Source of the DNA: an uncultured Fretibacterium sp.
GTDB lineage: Bacteria > Synergistota > Synergistia > Synergistales > Aminobacteriaceae
Direction: 5' to 3'
Length of the DNA: 10,528 nucleotides
NCBI RefSeq assembly: GCF_938040765.1
Contig: NZ_CALIAA010000124.1
Location: forward strand, 1 to 10,528
Shown here: positions 1-5,737 of the stretch, piece by piece
Numbering within the stretch: position 1 is the first letter of the stretch
Layout: every line of letters begins with the position of its first letter
Position numbers and translations under genes: made by a program
Notes under the pieces: model-generated
Told to the model about the DNA's origin: nothing
What the model saw: the letters and a program-made list of their open reading frames with translations, nothing else
Database searches by the model: none

Positions 1-50
1 TAAAAGAATGATTGTGGAGGACATGCAAGGATAAAACGCGATTTTTGGGG

Positions 51-81
51 TTACCCACAATATACACAGGAGTTGTCCACA
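51..81 (+). promoter_or_regulatory. Cluster of three DnaA-box-like 9-mers
   Basis: Three 9-mers lie close together on the same strand: TTACCCACA (51-59), ATATACACA (60-68) and TTGTCCACA (73-81). Each differs by one base from the DnaA-box consensus TTWTNCACA. A looser copy lies on the opposite strand at 13-21 (two mismatches). Such clusters are typical of oriC or of the dnaA promoter. The segment reaches the left edge of the window, so more boxes or an unwinding element may lie outside. The origin role is an inference; it gains weight from the parS site about 1.1 kb to the right. None of the three boxes is a perfect match. Confidence 0.5.
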
Positions 82-287
82 AAAGAGGGTTTCATGGAGC
101 TGGAATGTAGGTCGATGAAAAAGGCCGCCTTGAGGGGCATCCGCTTCGTTTTCGTAGATTGTCCAGGGGCGGTACAACCGGCTTTCAAGCTTTTTCCCTT
201 TGCGAGCTCATCCGCAGGCTGATTTTGGGTCCTTTGCAAGCCAGGTAAAGTTGCAGGGGAAAATCGCCCGGGAAGAAGCCGCCCGAA
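82..287. other. Non-coding stretch, nothing recognised
   Basis: Between the DnaA-box-like cluster and the transposase remnant I see no convincing gene, RNA or repeat. The open frames here on either strand have no recognisable domain and no good ribosome-binding site. Part of the stretch may be the left flank of the decayed insertion sequence, but I could not identify a terminal inverted repeat or a target-site duplication. Confidence 0.4.
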
Positions 288-925
288 ATGAACATCCACA
301 AACGCACCCAATTGACTCCTCTGCAGCGGAAGGAGATCGATCTCAAGCACCACAGAGAGCATGTCCCAGTTGCCCTGCTGGCCGAGGAGTATCACGTCTC
401 CCCTCCGACGATCGATAAGATTCCGTCCCAAGGCCACAAATGTGACTGCTCCGTTCACAATGGCTGTGCCCATGTTTCCCTTGTCTACACCGAAGGTGGC
501 TCTCGCCGACTTCATCCGGGAGCTTTATGCTCTTGTTACGCCCGATGGGACGGCGGGTTCCGCCGCACGTTTTCCGGAAGAGGTGTTGGGGGAATGGGCC
601 TGTACGATAGAGACGGCCCGTAGAGATAACGGCAAAGACTTTCAAGGGAATCTAAGGCATCATGCTTTTGCGGAGCTGTCATGAAAAACGGCATTGAGCG
701 GAAGTTCGCGCGCCCGGCACCCCCCAGGAACAAAGGCAAGGCGAAACGAGTCCTGCAAAGGTCCATGAAGATGTGGATAAGGAGCATTGCGACTCTCCGG
801 AGCATCGCGAAAGATCACCAGCTTGTTTTCTCAATGGCTGCAAAGGGCTCAAGCCTCACAAAGCTCTAAGGGTTTTGACCCCGGAGAATAGCTCTGTTCA
901 TGCTTTTTCTTTTAGGATTTTGTAA
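288..925 (+). pseudogene. Decayed IS481-type transposase (frameshifted, internally deleted)
   Basis: Pieces of one DDE transposase follow in order but in changing frames. At 288-465 lies an N-terminal helix-turn-helix segment beginning MNIHKRTQLTPLQRKEI and continuing with LLAEEYHVSPPTIDK, the typical start of a group of IS481-like transposases. At about 481-681, one frame over, is part of the integrase core with RELYALVTPDGTAGSAARF and DNGKDFQGNLRHHAF, matching the TDNGKEF catalytic block. From 681 the first frame resumes with GIERKFARPAPPRNKGKAKR; the Glu expected in the NGKxER motif is Lys. At about 833-925 a third frame carries KGLKPHKALRVLTPEN, the usual C-terminal block. At least three frameshifts are needed, and the linker plus the first catalytic Asp region between helix-turn-helix and core is missing. 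Intact relatives are about 300-340 residues. It cannot encode an active enzyme. Family assignment comes from remembered motifs, and the ends of the element were not found. Confidence 0.75.
772..780 (-). promoter_or_regulatory. Perfect consensus DnaA box, isolated
   Basis: TGTGGATAA on the plus strand is the exact complement of the DnaA box TTATCCACA. It lies inside the transposase remnant, so it may be accidental. It does fall between the DnaA-box cluster at the left edge and the parS site. A lone box near an origin can act in DnaA titration or regulation, but nothing here proves that it is used. Confidence 0.3.
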
Positions 926-1007
926 ACGGCCCTTGACTTCCTGACACCTGCTCATTCCAAGCCGCCTTCATTCGGGAGAGAAGCCAGGGATAAAGGATAG
1001 GGTAAAA

Positions 1008-1033
1008 CGACATCTCTCCGAGGCGAGATGTCG
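1008..1033 (-). terminator. 9-bp stem-loop, possible weak minus-strand terminator
   Basis: CGACATCTC (1008-1016) and GAGATGTCG (1025-1033) are perfect inverted repeats around an 8-base loop. Read on the minus strand, the stem is followed by TTTTA, so it could be a weak intrinsic terminator for leftward transcripts that pass the strong terminator at 1303-1355. It could instead be a protein-binding palindrome near parS. No gene requires it. Confidence 0.35.
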
Positions 1034-1126
1034 GGCTGTCGAAAGCCTTCAAGGATGGACTTTCTGTGCCTTTACTCCCGGACGATTCCCCTTTATAGGG
1101 AAATGCGGGGGGACGATGTCGTCGAG

Positions 1127-1156
1127 GTGGTCCGAAGTAGTCCGGAGTGGTCCGGA
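1127..1156 (+). repeat. Three tandem 10-bp repeats
   Basis: GTGGTCCGAA, GTAGTCCGGA and GTGGTCCGGA follow one another without gaps. The period of 10 bp is close to one helical turn, so any protein reading them would bind on one face of the DNA. They end 43 bp before the parS palindrome. The function is unknown; an accessory binding array for segregation or replication is one possibility, chance duplication another. Confidence 0.6.
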
Positions 1157-1198
1157 TTTGAAATGCGCGGGCTGAGCCTCATGGAGTCGAGTTCTCAT

Positions 1199-1226
1199 CC
1201 CCGATGTTTCACGTGAAACATCGGGG
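1199..1226. promoter_or_regulatory. parS: parS centromere site (ParB binding)
   Basis: The 16-mer TGTTTCACGTGAAACA at 1205-1220 is identical to the canonical bacterial chromosomal parS. The dyad symmetry extends six more bases on each side (CCCCGA on the left, TCGGGG on the right), giving a perfect 28-bp palindrome. ParB nucleates here and spreads, loads SMC and works with ParA in chromosome segregation. Such sites usually lie in the origin-proximal part of the chromosome. No parA or parB gene is in the window. The site is not followed by a T-run, so it is not a terminator. A plasmid or chromid location cannot be excluded, but the exact chromosomal consensus favours the main chromosome. Confidence 0.92.
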
Positions 1227-1302
1227 CCTTTGAGGGATTGGGAACTCAATGAATGCTCCTTCAAACGTCCCCCAAACTTCAGGATAAAAGGGATTCGGCG
1301 CC

Positions 1303-1355
1303 AAAAAAAGGAGGGCACTCGGCAAAGCCCTATCCGGGATCGCCGAGCGCCCTCC
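1303..1355 (-). terminator. Intrinsic terminator of the chemoreceptor gene
   Basis: On the plus strand GGAGGGCACTCGGC (1310-1323) pairs with GCCGAGCGCCCTCC (1342-1355). The stem is 14 bp and its one irregular pair becomes a G-U wobble in minus-strand RNA. Seven A residues at 1303-1309 give a U7 tract directly after the stem in the minus-strand transcript. It begins 16 bases past the stop codon of the chemoreceptor gene, the expected place for a rho-independent terminator. It also shields the parS region from leftward transcription. Confidence 0.9.
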
Positions 1356-1371
1356 TTCTCGGAAGCGGAAG

Positions 1372-3426
1372 CTACTGCTTTTGTGGAACGATGCCGCCCC
1401 GATTGTCGAGGATGAAGGACCCGATGAATCCCTGAAGTTTCTCCGCCGTCGAGGCCAGGCTTTGTGCGGCCCCGGCGATGGATTCCGCGGCCTTGGTCGT
1501 CTCATGGGCTGCGGTCTGGATCGAATTGGTGGCCTCGACGACATCATGATTGGCGTCCGTGACGTGCTGCACCGCCGACGTCATCTCCTCGGAGGCGGCG
1601 GCCTGTTCCTCGGAGATCGCCGCGATGTTCTGGATGGCCTCGTTCAGGCGCGCTATGGCGTCCATGGCCCCATTCAGCCTCTGCTGCGTTGTCTCCGCCG
1701 TAGCCGAGGTCTCGACCAGCAGCTTCTCCGTCTCCTCGGTCGCCTCGATGGAGCTCTCGGAGTGCTTCTGAAGGCCCAAGATCAACTTCTCGATCTCCTG
1801 TGCCGCATGCCCCGATTCCTCGGCCAGCTTGCGCACCTCCTCGGCGACGACGGCGAACCCTCGCCCGGCGTCCCCGGCTCGCGCGGCCTCGATAGCCGCG
1901 TTCAGCGCCAGGAGGTTGGTCTGGTCGGCGATGGAGGTGATCGTGGTCACAAAGGAGGAAATGGCATTGACGGATTGTCCGAGCTCCCGAATCTGGGCGA
2001 TGCTTTGGCTGGACTTGTCCTTGGCCTCCTTCATCCCCGCGACGACGACCCCGACCTCGTCGACGGCATTCTTGGAGACGTCCGCCACCCGGGAGGCCTG
2101 CTCGGCGCTCTCGGTGGCGCTTTGTGCGCTGGACTGGGCGCTGTCGGCAATCTCTCCGATGGAGGCGTGAGTCTCCTCCGTTGCGGAGGAAGCGGAGTTG
2201 ACGACGCCGTTGACGCGCTCAATGGAAGCGGCAACCTCCTCCATCGAGGCGAGGGTCTCCTCGGAGAGGGCCGCCAGGGTGTCCGCCTGCTTGGAGGTCT
2301 CGTCGGCCTCCGTCCGGATGTTGTGGAGCGTCTCGGAGACGGAGGAAAGCATCGCGTTGAGCTCCCGGGACATGACGGCCAGTTCGTCGCGTCCGGATTC
2401 GTTGAAGCGGACGGTCAGATCTCCCTTGCTCAAGGTTGCGGTGGCGGCGCTCATACCCTTGAGAGAGCGGGAAAGGCTGCGCATGATGGCAAAGATGAGG
2501 AAGCCGATGACCAGAAGCGCCGCTGCGGCGATGACGATGAGAAAGACCGTCAGGCCGTGCACCATGGCCTCGATCACCGAGATCGGGAAGAAGACGATGA
2601 AGAAAAAGTCGTGGCCGGCGGGGGCGTAGAAAACGCGCCGTCTTTCGCCGTTGTTTACGTAATCGGCAAAGCCCGTCTCCCCGTTGAGGGCCTTTGCCGC
2701 AAAGGCGTGCACGGACGCGTCGAAATCCCGCCCGTTCAGAATATTGCCCTTCAAAACGTAATTTTTGTCGATGTAGGCGACGAGAGTGCCGTCCTTCTGG
2801 GCCAGCGCGCCCGCCCCGTGTCCGAAGACCTTCTGCCCGACCACAAAGGCGCTCAGCTTGTCCAGCTCGACCTCGATGGTCGCCACGCCGATCAACCTGT
2901 TGTCGTCGTCGTAGACGGCCTTGGTCGCCGCGAGCACGAGCTTGCCCGATGCCGCCTCGACGTAGGGCTCCGTAAATTTGGTCGTCCCATGATCGGCCAC
3001 GGCCCGCTGATACCAGCTCCGCGTCCGGGCGTCATATCCTGCGGGAGCCACCCACTTGCCCTCCGAGCTTGCGATGGCGAGCAACCCCGTGGACTCCAGG
3101 GCCAGGTACATGTTCAGGATGTTCTTGTCCTCGGTGTTCTTCAGCATTCGCTCGCAGAGCAACTCGACGTTCTTCGCCCCGAGCTCGGGATTCGCTGCGT
3201 CGTTGTAGGTCTGGCGCATGGCGGCCGCGGCGATGTTCACGGTCATGATGTAACGATCGAGCTGATCCTCGAAGATGTGCGCCGCGTTTACGGCAATCTC
3301 GGTGCCGGAGCTCTTCAGAAAATTATCGAGCATGGTTCCCGACCGGACATAAGTGATGCCGGTCATCAACAGGATGACCAGAAAAATAACCCCTGCGATC
3401 AAACGCAGCTTCCCTCGAATTGTCAT
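1372..3426 (-). CDS. Methyl-accepting chemotaxis protein with dCache_1 sensor
   Basis: This is a transmembrane chemoreceptor that senses a ligand outside the cell and controls CheA through CheW. From the chosen start (684 residues): membrane segment about 7-27, periplasmic dCache domain about 30-280, second membrane segment about 292-315, HAMP to about 370, then a long coiled-coil signalling domain. The conserved tip at about 499-539 includes NLLALNAAIEAARAGDAGRG and FAVVAEEVRKLAEES. An upstream ATG at 3442-3444 would add six residues but has no ribosome-binding site. The ATG at 3424-3426 is preceded by AAGAGGG with 6 bases between, so I prefer it. The dCache domain has Tyr131, Arg136, Trp138 and Tyr139 with the spacing of the amino-acid-binding dCache_1AA motif. 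Glu157 and Glu185 stand where two Asp are usual. There is no C-terminal CheR-binding pentapeptide. It is transcribed divergently from the his operon as a single gene. The ligand is unknown; an amino acid or amine is plausible. Confidence 0.95.
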   Translation of the reverse strand: MTIRGKLRLIAGVIFLVILLMTGITYVRSGTMLDNFLKSSGTEIAVNAAHIFEDQLDRYIMTVNIAAAAMRQTYNDAANPELGAKNVELLCERMLKNTEDKNILNMYLALESTGLLAIASSEGKWVAPAGYDARTRSWYQRAVADHGTTKFTEPYVEAASGKLVLAATKAVYDDDNRLIGVATIEVELDKLSAFVVGQKVFGHGAGALAQKDGTLVAYIDKNYVLKGNILNGRDFDASVHAFAAKALNGETGFADYVNNGERRRVFYAPAGHDFFFIVFFPISVIEAMVHGLTVFLIVIAAAALLVIGFLIFAIMRSLSRSLKGMSAATATLSKGDLTVRFNESGRDELAVMSRELNAMLSSVSETLHNIRTEADETSKQADTLAALSEETLASMEEVAASIERVNGVVNSASSATEETHASIGEIADSAQSSAQSATESAEQASRVADVSKNAVDEVGVVVAGMKEAKDKSSQSIAQIRELGQSVNAISSFVTTITSIADQTNLLALNAAIEAARAGDAGRGFAVVAEEVRKLAEESGHAAQEIEKLILGLQKHSESSIEATEETEKLLVETSATAETTQQRLNGAMDAIARLNEAIQNIAAISEEQAAASEEMTSAVQHVTDANHDVVEATNSIQTAAHETTKAAESIAGAAQSLASTAEKLQGFIGSFILDNRGGIVPQKQ

Positions 3427-3474
3427 AGAAAACCCTCTTTTCATATGGTTGTGAGGAATGTGAAGAGCCCGACT

Positions 3475-3501
3475 TATTTACCGACCTGCCTCGCTTTTCA
3501 A
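3475..3501 (-). promoter_or_regulatory. Weak candidate promoter for the chemoreceptor gene
   Basis: Read on the minus strand, TTGAAA (3496-3501) and TAAATA (3475-3480) are separated by 15 bp, about 50 bp before the start codon. The spacer is shorter than the 17 bp optimum. I found no good sigma-28 flagellar-type promoter (TAAA-N15-GCCGATAA) or sigma-54 promoter upstream of this gene. Tentative. Confidence 0.27.
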
Positions 3502-3652
3502 AGAACACTCCAATGCGTTACCCTGAAAAATCGACTCGAAAACAAAGATGAGACGATAGAACGACAGCGCCGCAGTAGAAACGAGTCATCCATCTCCTGT
3601 GATCGTAGACGATCTTCCTTTTCATCCCCTCCTCCGAACACCTCCATGCCTT

Positions 3653-3674
3653 GAGGCTGCCGCCGGCAGCCCTC
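3653..3674. repeat. GC-rich imperfect hairpin
   Basis: GAGGCTGCC (3653-3661) and GGCAGCCCTC (3665-3674) form a stem with one bulged base and a 3-base loop. No T-run follows on either strand, so it is probably not an intrinsic terminator. It may be an RNA structure in an unrecognised transcript or a chance palindrome. Confidence 0.3.
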
Positions 3675-3955
3675 CCGAAAATCCCAAAAACAATCCGCCG
3701 CCAGGAGCCGATTGGTATCGTCATTGCGTGTAAAATGTTCTCGAAACACCTCCGCTCTCCGGACGCATGTCGTAATGGATTCGGAAGATGCCGTCGCAAA
3801 GCCCCTCCTTCGTCGATCCACGAGGAACGGCAGGAGCCCACAAAAAACCAGCTGCGGCGCTTCGGGCCGTTCGGGCCGGATCCGCACGGTCTCCGTCTCG
3901 TTCATTCTGACATACTCTGTCTTGCTTGACAATGTTTTTTTATTGCCTCGACCGA

Positions 3956-3984
3956 TTGTCCCCCGAAATGAGGTGGTGTAGAAT
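3956..3984 (+). promoter_or_regulatory. Candidate sigma-70-type promoter of the his operon
   Basis: TTGTCC (3956-3961) and TAGAAT (3979-3984) are separated by exactly 17 bp. Transcription would begin near 3991, giving a 5' leader of about 50 bases before hisZ. That is too short for a T-box or a classical attenuator, so control by a repressor at the promoter, or by feedback on HisZ-HisG, is more likely. A TTGACA at 3926-3931 lacks a matching -10 at a normal distance. Confidence 0.55.
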
Positions 3985-4040
3985 ATCATTCATTGCTTTA
4001 GAGTGATAACACGAAGAATTAAAGAGAGGCGTGAGCTGAG

Positions 4041-5129
4041 ATGGATTTATCCCCCGATATCCTGACCCGGGGAGAGCGTGCGGTCCTGACGCTTCGGCAG
4101 CTCTACGAGGGCTACGGTTACCGCCGCTACCGGATCGAGAAGTTCGAGCCCTACGACCTGTATCGGGAGAACAGGGATTTCCTGAACGAGGAGACGGCGA
4201 TCACCTTTCCGGACTCGCGCGGACGGCTCATGGCGCTGAAGCCGGACGTTACGATGAGCATCGTCAAGAGCTACGAGCCCGGCGCCGTCCCGGCGAAGTG
4301 GCATTATGCCGAGAGCGTGTTCCGCCGCGGGCGGGATGGGGACTTTCGCGAGATCCGGCAGATCGGGATCGAGTCCCTGGGCGGCGACCCCCTCTACGCT
4401 CAGGCCGAGGTGCTCCTGCTCGCGCTGAGGAGCCTTGCCGTGTTCTCCGGGGACTTCGTCCTGGCGCTGGGGCACCTGGGGCTTCTCGCCCGCTCGCTCG
4501 AGGGCGTTCCCCTCACGGAGGCGGTGCTGGGCTGCGTGCGCCACAGGAACCTCCACGACCTCGTTCGCCTGATCGGGGAGGAACGGGCGCGGCCCCTGGC
4601 CCGGCTGATGCGGCTTCCGCAGGAGCCGGATCGTGCCCTCGAGGCGATACGGGAGGTCTTCCCGGACCGGGGTGCGGAGGAGGAGCTGAGCGAGCTGGAA
4701 ACCCTCTGCGGCGTCCTCGAGGCGAGCGGCCTGGGAGGACGCCTGCGCCTCGATTTCGCCGTGGTCCAGGGGCTGGACTACTACAACGGACTGTTCTTCC
4801 AGGGCTTCGTCAACGGCCTGCCCAGGCCCGTGCTGAGCGGCGGGCGCTACGACAACCTGCTCGAGAAGCTGGGGAAGCCCTCGGCCGCCGTGGGGTTCGC
4901 CGTCTACCTCGCCGAGCTCGACGCGCTGTTCCGCGACGGGCCGCGCCCCGTCGACGTCGCCCTGGTCAACGAATGCCCCGACCTCCGCGCGGTCCTCGGG
5001 CGGGTGGATGCCTGGGTGCGGGAGGGGCTGAAGGTGCGCGTCTGCCGCAGCCGCGCGGAGGCCGTGGGAGCGGCGTCGGTGCGGCGCATTGATGCGGCGG
5101 GAGAGATCCGGGAGGAGGGAAGGTCATGA
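4041..5129 (+). CDS. hisZ: ATP phosphoribosyltransferase regulatory subunit HisZ
   Basis: HisZ is a histidyl-tRNA synthetase paralogue without aminoacylation activity. It assembles with short-form HisG in the cytoplasm and is needed for catalysis and for histidine feedback inhibition of the first pathway step. The 362-residue product has the class II synthetase core. A motif-2-like segment starts at about residue 94 (FRRGRDGDFREIRQIGIESL), a GLDYYNG segment lies at 244-250, and a motif-3-like SGGRYDNLLEKLG lies at 266-278 followed by AVGFAVYL. A true HisRS would be longer, with a full anticodon-binding domain; here only a short C-terminal remainder follows residue 300. It directly precedes a short hisG, which settles the assignment. 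A weak ribosome-binding site (GAGAGG, 11 bases before ATG) precedes the start. The stop overlaps hisG in ATGA, indicating coupled, stoichiometric synthesis of the two subunits. Confidence 0.93.
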   Translation: MDLSPDILTRGERAVLTLRQLYEGYGYRRYRIEKFEPYDLYRENRDFLNEETAITFPDSRGRLMALKPDVTMSIVKSYEPGAVPAKWHYAESVFRRGRDGDFREIRQIGIESLGGDPLYAQAEVLLLALRSLAVFSGDFVLALGHLGLLARSLEGVPLTEAVLGCVRHRNLHDLVRLIGEERARPLARLMRLPQEPDRALEAIREVFPDRGAEEELSELETLCGVLEASGLGGRLRLDFAVVQGLDYYNGLFFQGFVNGLPRPVLSGGRYDNLLEKLGKPSAAVGFAVYLAELDALFRDGPRPVDVALVNECPDLRAVLGRVDAWVREGLKVRVCRSRAEAVGAASVRRIDAAGEIREEGRS

Positions 5130-5737
5130 TCCGCCTGGCCATCCCCAAGGGGCGTCTGAGCGAGTCGGTCGCCGACCTGCTCCACAGGAGCGGCTACGAC
5201 TGCGCCGGACTGCGGAACGGGTCGCGCAGGCTGGCCTTCACGATGGGCGACATCGAGGCGACCCTCGTCAAGCCCAGCGACGTCGCGGTCTACGTGGAGC
5301 ATGGTGCGGCGGATATCGGCGTCGTCGGGAAGGACGTGCTGATGGAGGACGAGCCGGACGTCTTCGAGCTCATGGACCTCGGGTTCGGGGCCTGCCGCAT
5401 GGTCGTCGCGGCCCCGGCCGGGTTCTCCGACGACCCCTCGCGGGTCCTGCGCGTGGCCAGCAAATATCCCCATGTGGCGGGGGAGCATTTTGCCCGGAAG
5501 AACCGGGCGGCGGAGGTCATCGAGCTGCACGGGAGCGTCGAGCTGGCTCCGCTCGTCGGGCTCGGCGACGTCATCGTGGACATCGTCGAGACCGGGACGA
5601 CGCTTCGGGAGAACGGGCTCGAGGTGCTGGAGGAGATCGCGCCCCTGAGCGCCCGCCTGATAGCCAACCGCTCCCGCTATCATTTCATCCGGACGGCGAT
5701 CGAACGCCTGACGGATCCCTGGAGGGCAAGATCATGA
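5126..5737 (+). CDS. hisG: ATP phosphoribosyltransferase, short form HisG
   Basis: HisG condenses ATP with PRPP to give N1-(5-phosphoribosyl)-ATP, the committed step of histidine synthesis. At 203 residues this is the short form, which lacks the C-terminal histidine-binding domain and depends on HisZ. It starts MIRLAIPKGRLSE, the usual family opening. GAADIGVVGKDVLME lies at about residues 60-74. The PRPP-binding segment DVIVDIVETGTTLRENG lies at 148-164. The ATG overlaps the hisZ stop (ATGA), and a strong GGAGGAGGG lies just upstream at 5111-5119. The stop overlaps the hisC start in the same way. In many Gram-positive-type operons hisD follows hisG; here hisC follows directly. Confidence 0.96.
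   Translation: MIRLAIPKGRLSESVADLLHRSGYDCAGLRNGSRRLAFTMGDIEATLVKPSDVAVYVEHGAADIGVVGKDVLMEDEPDVFELMDLGFGACRMVVAAPAGFSDDPSRVLRVASKYPHVAGEHFARKNRAAEVIELHGSVELAPLVGLGDVIVDIVETGTTLRENGLEVLEEIAPLSARLIANRSRYHFIRTAIERLTDPWRARS

Larger units (their letters stand above)
926..1302. other. Gene-free region carrying hairpin, tandem repeats and parS
   Basis: I see no credible gene between the transposase remnant and the chemoreceptor terminator. The short open frames have no recognisable domain and no good ribosome-binding site. The stretch holds the inverted repeat at 1008-1033, three 10-bp tandem repeats at 1127-1156 and the parS palindrome at 1199-1226, each listed separately. The content suggests a structural or segregation role rather than a coding one. 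Confidence 0.5.
3427..4040. other. Long divergent intergenic region
   Basis: About 610 bp separate the chemoreceptor from hisZ. The base composition is more AT-rich than in the flanking genes. Open frames of 90-163 codons exist on both strands, but none shows a recognisable domain or a convincing ribosome-binding site, and the largest (minus strand, 3498-3989) would run across the candidate his promoter. Visible structure includes the palindrome GATCGTAGACGATC (3601-3614), an imperfect GC-rich hairpin at 3653-3674 and the direct repeat TTCGGGCCG near 3860-3880. I see no T-box (no AGGGTGGNACCGCG-like sequence) and no His-codon leader peptide. A small RNA or a decayed gene could be hidden here. 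Confidence 0.5.

Noticed and set aside
51..515. 154-codon minus-strand frame at the left edge
   Set aside because: It runs antisense to the transposase helix-turn-helix segment and across the DnaA-box cluster. No domain is visible.
1199..1226. The palindrome at parS as a transcription terminator
   Set aside because: No T-run follows on either strand, and the core exactly matches parS. The chemoreceptor already has a strong terminator at 1303-1355.
1381..3654. 757-codon plus-strand open frame opposite the chemoreceptor
   Set aside because: It is a mirror of the chemoreceptor coding frame in GC-rich DNA. The product is a low-complexity run of Gly, Leu, Arg and Asp with no domain, while the minus strand encodes a textbook chemoreceptor.
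3926..3931. TTGACA as the -35 box for the his operon
   Set aside because: No acceptable -10 hexamer lies 16-19 bp downstream. The TTGTCC/TAGAAT pair with 17-bp spacing is better.
3498..3989. 163-codon minus-strand frame in the intergenic region
   Set aside because: No recognisable domain, odd composition with many Arg, Cys and Phe, and it would start inside the candidate his promoter. I treat the region as non-coding.
3900..4040. T-box riboswitch or His leader peptide upstream of hisZ
   Set aside because: No conserved T-box sequence, no specifier-like stem, no terminator hairpin with T-run and no run of His codons was found.
4041..5129. Histidyl-tRNA synthetase (hisS)
   Set aside because: The product is shorter than HisRS, lacks a full anticodon-binding domain and is coupled to a short-form hisG, which requires HisZ.
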